Positions 28,010-35,772 of a DNA stretch of 64,000 nt are shown here, piece after piece (within the stretch, counting starts at the first letter, position 1; each line of letters opens with the position of its first letter). The notes under the pieces are model-generated. The model saw nothing but the letters and a program-made list of their open reading frames with translations, ran no database searches and had not been told where the DNA came from. This DNA comes from Bacillota bacterium (lineage in GTDB: Bacteria; Bacillota_I; Bacilli_A; Acholeplasmatales; Acholeplasmataceae), in the NCBI GenBank assembly GCA_018817915.1, contig JAHISX010000012.1, positions 1 through 64,000 on the forward strand, written 5' to 3'. A program made the position numbers and the translations under genes.

Positions 28010-28138
28010 CTAATTCGACAGCGAGTGAGGCTTCGCAGGAGTAACAGGCTTGTTTTCTCCGTGGCGCTTACCGCTATCGTTTCCCTTATCTGGTTTAGGG
28101 TCTGTTTCAGGAATGTGTTTAGACTTTTCATCATTCAT
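28010..28138 (-). CDS. 42-residue polar Lys/Pro-rich small protein
   Basis: This small gene encodes a very hydrophilic peptide rich in Lys, Pro, Asp and Ser (starting MNDEKSKHIPETDPKPDKG) that is probably disordered. AGAGGTGAT lies 7 bases before the ATG, better than many genes here, and the stop is nine bases before the E2-like gene. I recognise no family. Co-expression with the E2-like protein suggests a partner or substrate, but that is only inference. Confidence 0.55.
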   Translation of the reverse strand: MNDEKSKHIPETDPKPDKGNDSGKRHGENKPVTPAKPHSLSN

Positions 28139-28537
28139 TGAAATCACCTCTTGAATAACTAGTAAAATGCTGTGTCATAGAAAGCTTATTCAGGGTATTC
28201 ATGTAGAGCGAGTTTTTTACTGAACAATATTATTTTTTTACACAAATATTTGTCCTTGAAAACTTGGTTAGAGCATTCGCTTTTAGACACGTTACTATTA
28301 TATCACCTAAAAATGTTTTTTAATATCGCAAGTTTAATATATTAATGTTTTTTTATTTAACTATTGACAATGCATTCGTTTTTTGGTAAATTATATTTGC
28401 ATTTATTTTTTAGAAAAGTTTAGACAAGTAAAATGAAAAAAGTTCGGTTGGTTACCGATCTTTTTTATTTTTCGATTAATATAGGGATTTCTACCTGAAA
28501 TACCAATAAATATTTACAACTTACCTTAACCATTCTA
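28139..28537. other. Gene-free interval with one terminator
   Basis: Apart from the hairpin at 28436-28466 and the leader of the 42-residue gene, this AT-rich interval shows no gene. No promoter with two good boxes was found for the 42-aa/E2-like operon. Confidence 0.5.
28436..28466. terminator. Bidirectional-looking terminator after DUF1643 gene
   Basis: AAAAAAG plus TCGGT pairs with ACCGA plus CTTTTTT, with one T-T mismatch and a TGGTT loop. A and T runs on either side allow termination both ways; the DUF1643 transcript is the obvious user. Confidence 0.65.
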
Positions 28538-29191
28538 TCACTCAATATATGATATTTCGTTTCTCACACGTCTGGAGCTTGAAAACCTCTGAATTTCGAT
28601 GTCGTCATATGGTGTATATGCAGGATGAACATGTTTTGTACTGCTTTTAGATATAGTTAGATATAGATCACTACTGTTATTTACCATTAGATCTAATAAA
28701 TCATCATTCACCTTTGTGGTTCTACCCCAAAAAATAATAGTGTCAATACCATCTATTTTCATTAACAATTCTTTCAAGATCACACTTTCATATTCTAGTG
28801 TGACTGGAGTTTCATAAAATGCCTTTTTATCTTTTGAAATAAGAGGGTACAGATTAAATAGAAAATATCCTGAATAATTATCACTTAAATGATAAATTAA
28901 TTTTTTGTTTGTTAAGTCAAATTCATGAGATTCAGCTTTTGCGGGATTAAAACCTATAGCGATAGCATATTTTTTATTATCATTGTCGAATTCAATACTC
29001 TCTATAAATTTATATTCATCCTCTTTGTCATTATCGCACTCGGGGTTCTCAATTATAAAAGTCAAATACTTTCTCTCTTTTATAATTATGCTCCTGTTTT
29101 TACACTGTACCTTAAAAGACAAATCATTATTAGTTTTAGCTTCATAATGACTTCTAATTAATTCACTTAATTCATTCCACATTTTTTCCAT
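28538..29191 (-). CDS. DUF1643 domain protein
   Basis: This is a protein of 217 residues. The central segment GFNPAKA, then DLTNKKLIYHL, GYFLFNLYPL and later IIFWG follow the DUF1643 pattern (NPS-x-A, D-x-T, N-L-x-P, WG). The family occurs on phages, plasmids and in accessory islands, and its activity is not established. The start at 29191 is chosen because AGGAG lies directly upstream; the open frame extends to 29230. It is divergent from the small RNA promoter at 29272-29300. Confidence 0.75.
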   Translation of the reverse strand: MEKMWNELSELIRSHYEAKTNNDLSFKVQCKNRSIIIKERKYLTFIIENPECDNDKEDEYKFIESIEFDNDNKKYAIAIGFNPAKAESHEFDLTNKKLIYHLSDNYSGYFLFNLYPLISKDKKAFYETPVTLEYESVILKELLMKIDGIDTIIFWGRTTKVNDDLLDLMVNNSSDLYLTISKSSTKHVHPAYTPYDDIEIQRFSSSRRVRNEISYIE

Positions 29192-29271
29192 ATTAATCTC
29201 CTGAACAAAAATATATTTATTATAGTTCAAATCTGAGATACACTTTTCACTATCAATTTAAATAAGTTACT

Positions 29272-29300
29272 TTGACATTTTTCTTTATTTGTTTTATAAT
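29272..29300 (+). promoter_or_regulatory. Consensus promoter of the small RNA
   Basis: TTGACA (29272-29277) and TATAAT (29295-29300) are 17 bp apart: both boxes are exact consensus. No open reading frame follows; the next 110 bases fold into a closed structure ending in T9. Confidence 0.9.
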
Positions 29301-29306
29301 GTAAGT

Positions 29307-29417
29307 GGGTAGTAACTTGAGAAGGATAAACGATGTGTTGGCTAAGCCAGTAAGGATTAAGTTTTAGAACTTAGTCTGAGAATTCATCTCGCCTGGGGTT
29401 AACTACCCTTTTTTTTT
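29307..29417 (+). ncRNA. Structured small RNA next to the HEPN gene
   Basis: The predicted transcript is about 105-110 nt. GGGTAGT-AAC (29307-29316) pairs with GTT-A-ACTACCC (29398-29408), giving a 10-bp closing stem with one bulged A. Inside are three hairpins: TTGGC-TAA-GCCAG (29338-29350); a 10-bp stem with TTAG loop (29354-29377); and GAGA-ATTCA-TCTC (29378-29390). The closing stem runs into nine T (29409-29417), so it doubles as terminator. The 3' end overlaps the end of the convergent DUF3644 gene. It is not a tRNA: there is no T-loop or acceptor CCA context. I recognise no Rfam family. A role as antitoxin or guide for the HEPN protein, as with the ncRNA linked to AbiF, is inference. 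Confidence 0.8.
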
Positions 29418-30338
29418 ATATTTTTCCTTAAACTCCTCATCGTTACAATATTTGTAGACCACAAAATCAACAACTTCTTGAGAAAACTTCCTAACACCGC
29501 CACTATAATCAAAAATATAACAATATTTTTCATCAGTTTTTATTGGGTGGTCTTTACTAATCAAGTCAAAGGATCTGGTAGTAAATCCGTGGTCCTGCCC
29601 AAAATGTAACTCTAATGATTCTTGAATAGATTTAATTGCATCTTTATAAGTATAAGGGTATAGTTTATTAACATCCTTAGGAACTTTTACCATTCTTATA
29701 TTATTAGGACTATCTGGATCAACCCTAACACTTATGTCAGCATCGCTGGCTTTTTTTGTTACGTAAAATTGAATGTGTTGCCCAATTCCATCAATTGAAC
29801 ACATTTTAACTATTTCTTCCATAAAATATTTAGTATCATCTATTATCATCAATGGTGATGTTTCTTGTTTGGGAGACTTAGTAATTGAGATAAAAGGATT
29901 GATTGCCATATTGAAATTATAGTCGGGAAATTTATTTGAAAAAAACCTATTAAAATAGGTTAAATTTTGCTGGAACAATGGTGCAAATTCGTAATCGTAA
30001 TCAGGCAAAATTAAATGAGTTGAACGATTTCTAATAGTAACAACATGGTTTAAATTTGTTTTCACCTTATCGGTGGTACTGGTAAAAACTTTTTCAATAC
30101 AATCTGATAATCCAATTGTTCTAGCTGTTTTATCCTTATAATTAATGGAATTAATATCATCACTACTGATAATTATAAAAGCTTTTAGAAGCAACTCCCA
30201 GGCATTGCATATAAAAAAGCAAAAACCTTCAGTACGATATTTCAAAGTCGGTTTATTGACAATTTCTAAAGCCATTAAGTAACCTTCTTCAGATTTTTGA
30301 AGTAACGCATTTACATATTCATGTATTTCTTTTGGCAT
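29403..30338 (-). CDS. DUF3644 HEPN-type protein, putative RNase effector
   Basis: In this 311-residue protein the N-terminal domain is helical and has CNAWELLLKAFIII and the HEPN catalytic motif R103-NRST-H108 (Rx4H) in a VTIRNRSTHLI helix, as in many HEPN ribonucleases of toxin and antiphage systems. The C-terminal region (from about residue 180) has a beta-rich part, then FSQEVVDFVVYKYC; its role is unknown. It has its own promoter at 30394-30422 and a GGGGGAG Shine-Dalgarno. Its 3' end is overlapped by the small RNA, so expression of the two may interfere. Confidence 0.78.
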   Translation of the reverse strand: MPKEIHEYVNALLQKSEEGYLMALEIVNKPTLKYRTEGFCFFICNAWELLLKAFIIISSDDINSINYKDKTARTIGLSDCIEKVFTSTTDKVKTNLNHVVTIRNRSTHLILPDYDYEFAPLFQQNLTYFNRFFSNKFPDYNFNMAINPFISITKSPKQETSPLMIIDDTKYFMEEIVKMCSIDGIGQHIQFYVTKKASDADISVRVDPDSPNNIRMVKVPKDVNKLYPYTYKDAIKSIQESLELHFGQDHGFTTRSFDLISKDHPIKTDEKYCYIFDYSGGVRKFSQEVVDFVVYKYCNDEEFKEKYKKKG

Positions 30339-30393
30339 AAAATCTCCCCCTATTGAATTAATCGCACAAGTGAATTGTACTAACTATGCAATT

Positions 30394-30422
30394 ATTATAT
30401 CACTTAAAATTAAAGATTTAAA
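30394..30422 (-). promoter_or_regulatory. Promoter of the DUF3644 gene
   Basis: On the minus strand TTTAAA (30417-30422) and TATAAT (30394-30399) are 17 bp apart, ahead of the ATG at 30338 by about 50 bases. It separates this cassette from the peptidase-like gene. Confidence 0.55.
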
Positions 30423-30446
30423 GCCCCTATTTGATATAGCATCAGT

Positions 30447-30824
30447 TCAGATAAGAACCTGCCACGCTGTATAGACTGATAGGTATGTACAATCCCAGGT
30501 ATCATAAATTATTCCATCAATGCAAATTGTTACATGTTCTGCCATTTTTAAAATGTATGTTCCTCTTGAATGTAATTTTGTGAAATCACTCCCTTTGATT
30601 CTCGGTTCTCCCTTTATTGGCTTAAATATCAATCTCGGACAATCTTTTAAAAACTCATATAAAAATTTGGTATCTTTATAACTGGAGTATCCTAGTTCCC
30701 TTTTTCTTCTATTAAGATCTCTCCTTACTTCTAAATAATCTTTGTTTGCGGCTGTTGCGATTGCTCTTACTACACAATCATCTGTTTTAATTCCTTTCGG
30801 GTGTGCATTAAACTCTTTAAACAT
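30447..30824 (-). CDS. Small papain/C39-like cysteine peptidase-fold protein
   Basis: This is a 125-residue protein. DDCVVRAIATA (Cys near residue 17) opens a helix, EHVTICIDG gives a His near residue 97, and YDTWDC gives Asp residues at 108 and 111, the order of a Cys-His-Asp triad in papain- or C39-like folds. Similar small proteins occur in phages and accessory regions; whether they cleave anything is unknown. The ATG at 30824 has AAGGAG 9 bases upstream, whereas the one at 30833 abuts it. Confidence 0.65.
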   Translation of the reverse strand: MFKEFNAHPKGIKTDDCVVRAIATAANKDYLEVRRDLNRRKRELGYSSYKDTKFLYEFLKDCPRLIFKPIKGEPRIKGSDFTKLHSRGTYILKMAEHVTICIDGIIYDTWDCTYLSVYTAWQVLI

Positions 30825-31093
30825 CGAATTCATCTCCTTTTCTTTTGTTACTATATATCGCTCTAAACGGCCAATATAGCAAGTAGTATTTCTCCTATAG
30901 TGACGATATATAAAAGGCTAGACTTCGAATAACTATTTAATGGAGTTTTAATCAAATACATCAAAATGAGTATGAATATTTATAATTATTTTCAATAATA
31001 TAATTCACTAAAGATATCTCTGTTTAGCGGTAAAATGTACCTCATCTATAAATGAAAGTTAAGTATTGTCAATTGAAGCTTAAAAGCACAAAA

Positions 31094-31118
31094 AAAGACA
31101 GAATTTGCTTCTGTCTTT
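31094..31118 (-). terminator. Minus-strand hairpin terminator
   Basis: A perfect 10-bp stem (AAAGACAGAA with TTCTGTCTTT) with a TTTGC loop and, on the minus strand, a following T7. The loop and inner stem AGAATTTGCTTCT recur at 44164-44188. No minus-strand gene ends just before it. Confidence 0.65.
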
Positions 31119-31613
31119 CGAGTATATAGAGTATAGTTTGTTTCGATTTCATATCAGTTCATACTAACCACATAATGGTTCACAGTCACTCCACATGCCT
31201 TAGCGTGAGAAGTATAAAAAGAGCAAAAATTCAAGCACTTTTTACCTTTTGTGCTCTTAGTTTAGCCGTTAACTGCATATTATGAGCAAAATAAATTTTT
31301 AGACTTTTTATGTCTAAATACACTATTCCATAGCAATTAAAAATAGTCAACTCTGTAAACACTCCTAAATACGATTGTGCTTTAAGCACAAAATGAATCA
31401 TCTAGATCCAACAATGTTTCGAAGAATCGGTAATCAAGGGCAAACAAATAATATATTAAAAAGCGGATAAAAATATCTTGCATTTTACTAAAACACTCTT
31501 TATATAGCAAATCAAATGTGACGAGCACCATTGTATTAATTCCATGAACCTTTAGTGAAACATCATTCAGTGAATCATGTTTCACTATGAATTTATAAAT
31601 GATGAATACATGG

Positions 31614-31647
31614 AAAACATTGATTGTGTTGATATAATCAATGTTTT
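31614..31647 (-). terminator. Terminator of the AbiE operon
   Basis: AAAACATTGATT pairs perfectly with AATCAATGTTTT (12 bp) around a 10-base loop, two bases after the abiEii stop codon. Confidence 0.75.
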
Positions 31648-31648
31648 T

Positions 31649-32458
31649 CTATTTTATCCCATTAAAAAATAATGTTAATTCTTCTAAAATTGTATTAATA
31701 TCGCATCCAGTCCAATTATCGCTTCTTGAAAAATTTCCAATAAATATATCTGACTTTAGGAGTTCAGTCATAGAATTAATATAATGGTCCAGAGACTGCG
31801 CTTGGCCAGGATTAACAAAATACTGGTGAATTATTTCCATCACTTTTTGTTTTGAGTATGTTTGATTCTTAATTAGATAATAAATATCAAACAAGTCTTT
31901 CATTCTTGTAGATAATACACCAAACTTTATAAACGAACTTGTCTTTTCAACAATCATCTGTTCAATTGGATTCGCAAGCAATTCAATTCCTTTATCTGAG
32001 CAAGTGATGTCAAAAATTAATTTATCTTGCTCAATATGATATTGAGTATGTATACCGATATCCAATTTTAAAGAAAGAGTATCCTTAAGATCATCTGTAA
32101 ACAACAAAATTAATCTTTTGCCTTCATATGCTTCATGTTTTAATGATGTAATCTTATCTACAATGACTTCAAACTTAATTTCTAAACCAACATCAATTGC
32201 GCCCATACGATTAAATACTGTAATTAAATTTTGATCCGATACACTGATTTTCATCAAATCAACATCTAAATCCTCGGTACTTCTCCTTTGTTCTTTTGTC
32301 AATTGATACATGATAGTACCACCTTTTAGTAAAACAGAATCTCTATACTTTGAACAAGATAGTTTTATCATGAATATTTCTTGACAAGCTTTTACTTTAG
32401 CTCGATTCAATTTGAAACCATCTTCTCGTATAGAATCAACCATGTCTTTCAAATTCAT
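31649..32458 (-). CDS. abiEii: AbiEii nucleotidyltransferase toxin
   Basis: This 269-residue DNA polymerase beta-like nucleotidyltransferase has LLKGGT (residues 44-48) followed by RSTEDLDVDL with the metal-binding D63 and D65, and the C-terminal MKDLFDIYYLIK motif typical of AbiEii. In this family it acts as the toxin of a type IV toxin-antitoxin and abortive infection system. The AbiEi gene precedes it by 12 bases, and a perfect terminator follows. All visible motifs are intact, so it is probably functional. Confidence 0.9.
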   Translation of the reverse strand: MNLKDMVDSIREDGFKLNRAKVKACQEIFMIKLSCSKYRDSVLLKGGTIMYQLTKEQRRSTEDLDVDLMKISVSDQNLITVFNRMGAIDVGLEIKFEVIVDKITSLKHEAYEGKRLILLFTDDLKDTLSLKLDIGIHTQYHIEQDKLIFDITCSDKGIELLANPIEQMIVEKTSSFIKFGVLSTRMKDLFDIYYLIKNQTYSKQKVMEIIHQYFVNPGQAQSLDHYINSMTELLKSDIFIGNFSRSDNWTGCDINTILEELTLFFNGIK

Positions 32459-32470
32459 TTATAGGGCTCC

Positions 32471-33013
32471 TTACATTATAGAATTTTGGATAACACTGAC
32501 TATTTTTTTATAAGATTTAAACTGCTTGGCATAAGTCATTAATTTATTGAAATTTAAGTTGTCTTTATTGTTTCGAAACTTTCGTAGAACATGATGATAT
32601 TCTTCAAAAGGTATTTTGGTTTCATAACGGATTAATTCGATTAGAGTTCGTTCTAAATTATAGATTTTAATTGTATTTCCACCTTGCTTATATTCTTCTA
32701 TTCCAATTGAGTGATATTTGCCAGACATAAAAATTTGTTTGATATCATTATCCTTTATTGGATATGCATTCCTTGGTGTAGCAATATAAGTATAATCTGG
32801 AACATAATCTGTAACCCTATGATAATGAAAAGCAGATTGCAGGGTTAAAACAGCATCCTGTCTCTTGATGAAAACCTCTGGAATATCCATACTCAATTCA
32901 TTATTAGAATACAACCCTGGTTTCACTTTTAAAATCTCATTTCTAAGAATTGCTTTCTTTAATTGATAATCATTTTTATAGCGTTTAATCACTTCATCAT
33001 AAGTATAGAACAT
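32471..33013 (-). CDS. abiEi: AbiEi antitoxin and autorepressor
   Basis: This is a 180-residue protein. An N-terminal winged-helix (IKRYKNDYQLKKAILRNEILKVKPGLYS) is followed by the AbiEi second domain containing TYIATPRNAYPI and YNLERTLIELIRY. AbiEi neutralises AbiEii without stable complex formation in the studied case and represses its own promoter through inverted repeats. The ATG at 33013 with GAGGTGATAAA just upstream is chosen: the more upstream ATG at 33052 lies inside the promoter. Confidence 0.88.
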   Translation of the reverse strand: MFYTYDEVIKRYKNDYQLKKAILRNEILKVKPGLYSNNELSMDIPEVFIKRQDAVLTLQSAFHYHRVTDYVPDYTYIATPRNAYPIKDNDIKQIFMSGKYHSIGIEEYKQGGNTIKIYNLERTLIELIRYETKIPFEEYHHVLRKFRNNKDNLNFNKLMTYAKQFKSYKKIVSVIQNSIM

Positions 33014-33030
33014 TTTATCACCTCGCCTAT

Positions 33031-33079
33031 ATTTTATAGTAAACCTATGCATTTGTCAATATATTGCATAGATTTACTA
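33031..33079 (-). promoter_or_regulatory. AbiE promoter with 15-bp inverted-repeat operator
   Basis: On the minus strand TTGACA (33054-33059) and TAAAAT (33031-33036) are 17 bp apart. The -35 box lies in the spacer of an inverted repeat: TAGTAAACCTATGCA (33037-33051) and TGCATAGATTTACTA (33065-33079), 14 of 15 positions matching. AbiEi proteins bind inverted repeats at their own promoters, so this is a likely AbiEi operator. Confidence 0.8.
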
Positions 33080-33097
33080 AAATGTTTGATGATAAAT

Positions 33098-33134
33098 AAG
33101 ACTCCATAAAAATAATACCTGTCAATGGAGTCTT
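33098..33134 (-). terminator. Hairpin between the two toxin-type operons
   Basis: AAGACTCCAT pairs with ATGGAGTCTT (10 bp) around a 17-base loop. It ends at 33134, eight bases from the pRiA4b-type gene's stop, so it should terminate that transcript ahead of the AbiE promoter. Confidence 0.6.
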
Positions 33135-33142
33135 TTACTTGT

Positions 33143-33886
33143 TTATTTTCTTCTCTCAATATAATCAACTTCTTGATCTGTAGGTGGTATCTTGTCTTCA
33201 TAGCTGAGTTTATAGATTTTCGGAATAACTTGTAACCTTTGATTCATTTCCTCAATCTCAAATAAAGAAAAATCAAAATCATCGATACCTAACCAGTCTC
33301 TATATTCTTGATATGCTTTTGATTTCTTACTCTTAAATGCTTTGATGATATCATTTAATCTCCAGATGCCACCACAGTCTTCAATAATGCCAAATCCTTC
33401 TCCATCGATTACACTCGGTAATATATTTGAATCATCTGCATCAAATATATCCTTGAGTTTAATATCAATAAACCAATCATCCCCGAAATCATACCATAAT
33501 TCCATATATTCACCAATCATTGAAATAGCATGTTTTAATTTCTCTTTACACACATTATGAATAATGTCATTTCCTTTATTAGAGATAAACTGTGAGTCAA
33601 TCATATCCAGCAATTCATATTTATATTTAATTGTATGTATTTCTGGATGTTCTTTCTTAAATGATTGCTCATCAAATTCAGTACCAAGTTTCTTACGATA
33701 CTCTTCAACCAACATTGCACCTTTAGGCACAATAACTTTAAATAAGTGGCTTGCCTGCATTTCAAATAAGACCAATGCGATATAAGCAAATTCTGCGACT
33801 GACATTTTTTGATTCACTTGAAGTGTTCGCCATATTTTTGGTTTGGAATCACGAAGTACTAAATATAGCTCATATACTTTTTCCAT
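33143..33886 (-). CDS. Plasmid pRiA4b ORF-3 family protein
   Basis: This is a 247-residue protein: the opening YELYLVLRDSKPKIWRTLQVN and the later YDFGDDWFIDIKL are the signature segments of the pRiA4b ORF-3 (IS1096 TnpR-like) family. Function is unknown; the fold is thought to be beta-rich, and family members are frequent on plasmids and next to transposons. The start overlaps the upstream AbiEi-like gene by 17 bases, so the two are translationally coupled. Confidence 0.8.
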   Translation of the reverse strand: MEKVYELYLVLRDSKPKIWRTLQVNQKMSVAEFAYIALVLFEMQASHLFKVIVPKGAMLVEEYRKKLGTEFDEQSFKKEHPEIHTIKYKYELLDMIDSQFISNKGNDIIHNVCKEKLKHAISMIGEYMELWYDFGDDWFIDIKLKDIFDADDSNILPSVIDGEGFGIIEDCGGIWRLNDIIKAFKSKKSKAYQEYRDWLGIDDFDFSLFEIEEMNQRLQVIPKIYKLSYEDKIPPTDQEVDYIERRK

Positions 33887-34499
33887 AACGAATTACCTCT
33901 TCCACATGTTTACGAATATAAGACAAGCGATTTCCTTTATAATAACTACTATACTTCTCTAATAAATCTTTATCTAATTTCAAATCAAGAAATAAACTAG
34001 ATAGTTTCTCAACTCTTTCATTAAATTGATAATCGCTTAAATCAATATATTTAATGATTTCTATGAATTCCAAATATTGTATATTATCCTTGTTGATTTC
34101 AAATTTGGGCGATGAAACAATTACTTTCCCTTTATATTCCTTTTTCGATCTAGTATTTGAAGATACGTTATTACTCAATATTTCATAATATTCTGAAACT
34201 TGAGAAGTAAATTTATATTTATATAGCAAATATGCTCCTGAACGTATTCCATTGTAATTTTTAAGATATTTCTTATAAACAATATCATGAATAGAAGGTT
34301 TTAAATCTTCAAACTTTTTATTAGAGCTTTGAATATAATAAATTCCATTCTCGAATCTCTTTAAAACACCAAAAAGAACCATATTTGATAAGGCTTGGTT
34401 AAATGAGTTTTCATTATCAATTCGAATAACTTTCTTTATTTCCTCTTTCAAGATTGGCTCACGTTCTTGAAACGAGTTAAGAAGTGCATTTACATACAT
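33870..34499 (-). CDS. AbiEi-like (DUF6088-type) regulator
   Basis: This 209-residue protein has a winged-helix-like start (residues 10-60: KEEIKKVIR, then NQALSNMVLFGVLKRFENGIYYI) and a second domain with SGAYLLYKYKFTSQVS, homologous to the protein at 1913-2632. This is the architecture of AbiEi/DUF6088 antitoxin-type regulators. It is coupled to a pRiA4b-ORF-3 gene rather than to a nucleotidyltransferase, and has its own promoter with a palindrome. The ATG at 34499 follows GAAGGTG; the frame extends to 34523. Confidence 0.65.
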   Translation of the reverse strand: MYVNALLNSFQEREPILKEEIKKVIRIDNENSFNQALSNMVLFGVLKRFENGIYYIQSSNKKFEDLKPSIHDIVYKKYLKNYNGIRSGAYLLYKYKFTSQVSEYYEILSNNVSSNTRSKKEYKGKVIVSSPKFEINKDNIQYLEFIEIIKYIDLSDYQFNERVEKLSSLFLDLKLDKDLLEKYSSYYKGNRLSYIRKHVEEVIRYGKSI

Positions 34500-34539
34500 A
34501 TTAACACCTTCTTTTATATGCAATATATTTTATATAATA

Positions 34540-34571
34540 ATTATAGCATTGTATATTACTTTTGTAAAGTA
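34540..34571 (-). promoter_or_regulatory. Promoter with palindromic operator for the AbiEi-like operon
   Basis: TTTACA (34563-34568) and TATAAT (34540-34545) on the minus strand are 17 bp apart. TACTTT-TGT-AAAGTA (34557-34571) is a perfect palindrome covering the -35 box, which suggests autorepression. Confidence 0.7.
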
Positions 34572-35248
34572 TTTGATTGAATTGAATTTTATCCTTTTTA
34601 AATAGAGTCCTAGTATAACTTATCCATGTAATTTAATAAAATAATGCTCAAGTGTGAAATTAGAGTAAAATTATAGAATTAGTGTGAAAAAATTTACATT
34701 ATTTTCAGATTTACTAAATTAAATTATCGCCATATAAAGCGTTATGTATCATTCTGCGTTGTCTGAAAGTTTGAAAATGGTAATTTCGCCTATAAAACGA
34801 AAAAAAATGACAGATTTAAGTCTGTCATTAGGGTAATTGTAGATTTTAGTGTATAGGATGTTAAACCGTTCATTGAAACGACATTGTAATCGACAGTTCT
34901 ATATGATTGGTGACTGTGCAAATCACATTTCTTTCAAAAAGTAAAACAGCAATGTTCATTAATTATCTTTATTAAGCAGAAAAGTTCTTCTATAAATTTA
35001 CCTAAAGTACAAGATATTTTGAGAAGAATCTTAGCATATTGTGTTTATATTAGTTTACACTTTGCTCTTTTGAGCATTTCATCAAAAATCCATTGGTTTA
35101 CTATCCAGGGCAAAACCCACTATGATAACTTTTGATTGAATGGTTTGCAGACTATTTTGTGCAAACATAAGATTAAAGTAAGCATATGCTTAGCAATTAG
35201 TTTATTTCATCGATAAATGCATGATTCATATCTAATGCAAAAAATTCC
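34572..35248. other. Gene-free interval
   Basis: Nearly 680 bases carry only the terminator hairpin at 34806-34829. I see no coding frame with a ribosome-binding site, and no clear promoter. Confidence 0.55.
34806..34829 (-). terminator. Minus-strand hairpin terminator
   Basis: AATGACAGA and TCTGTCATT form a perfect 9-bp stem with loop TTTAAG; on the minus strand a T run follows. The nearest upstream gene is at 35249-35569, more than 400 bases away. Confidence 0.6.
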
Positions 35249-35569
35249 TTAGTCAAGAATTGGTAGATTATCTATCTCTTTTAGATATTTCATATACTCT
35301 TTGCTAGTAGGAAATGATTTAAGAAATGCTTCAGAACTAAGAGTGCTTAATTTAAACTTTTTCTTACTACCATTGATTTTATCAATTAAATATCTAAGAC
35401 TCTCTGGAGTTAACTCATAGTTTTTGTTTTCAAACTGTCCAGTTTTTATCCACGACCAATAACTAATACGAATTACTATTTTGTTAATATAAATCGACTT
35501 TAGACGTCTTAATTTAAAATTTACTGTTTGTTTGTCGATTGTTTCAATTGATACAATAGATTTTTTCAT
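35249..35569 (-). CDS. Hypothetical basic protein, 106 residues
   Basis: This is a small Lys-rich protein with no recognised family. Visible are a run of short beta-type segments (SIVSIETIDKQTVNFKLRR; IYINKIVIRISYW) and a helical C-terminus. AAGGAG lies about 8 bases before the ATG, which supports expression. It stands alone, divergent from the sce7726 gene. Confidence 0.55.
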   Translation of the reverse strand: MKKSIVSIETIDKQTVNFKLRRLKSIYINKIVIRISYWSWIKTGQFENKNYELTPESLRYLIDKINGSKKKFKLSTLSSEAFLKSFPTSKEYMKYLKEIDNLPILD

Positions 35570-35772
35570 TTTTTTCTCTCCTTTCTGACAATAATGTTAA
35601 TAACAAAGAATTTTAATGGGGAATTAAGAAGCCAATTTGGATCTTATTAACACATAAAAATTATGGTATAAAATTGTAATGCAGTTTTCTTGTTAACTAA
35701 AAAAGATGTATTGCATTTGACTAAAATGCATGATAAAATCAGTCTATACTATTTTGAAGGAGGAAATTGAAT

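Larger units (their letters stand above)
30825..31648. other. Long gene-poor interval
   Basis: Over 800 bases hold only hairpins: a terminator at 31094-31118, the palindrome TTGTGCT-TTA-AGCACAA at 31375-31391, and the AbiEii terminator at 31614-31647. An open frame at 31382-31585 begins without a ribosome-binding site and is not accepted. Confidence 0.55.

Noticed and set aside
29307-29417. tRNA or riboswitch interpretation of the small RNA
   Set aside because: It has four stems like a tRNA but no T-loop, no anticodon loop of seven bases and wrong arm sizes; no downstream gene on the same strand for a riboswitch to control.
31382-31585. Minus-strand open frame of 67 codons
   Set aside because: No Shine-Dalgarno site, no known family, and a palindrome at its end; likely chance in AT-rich DNA.
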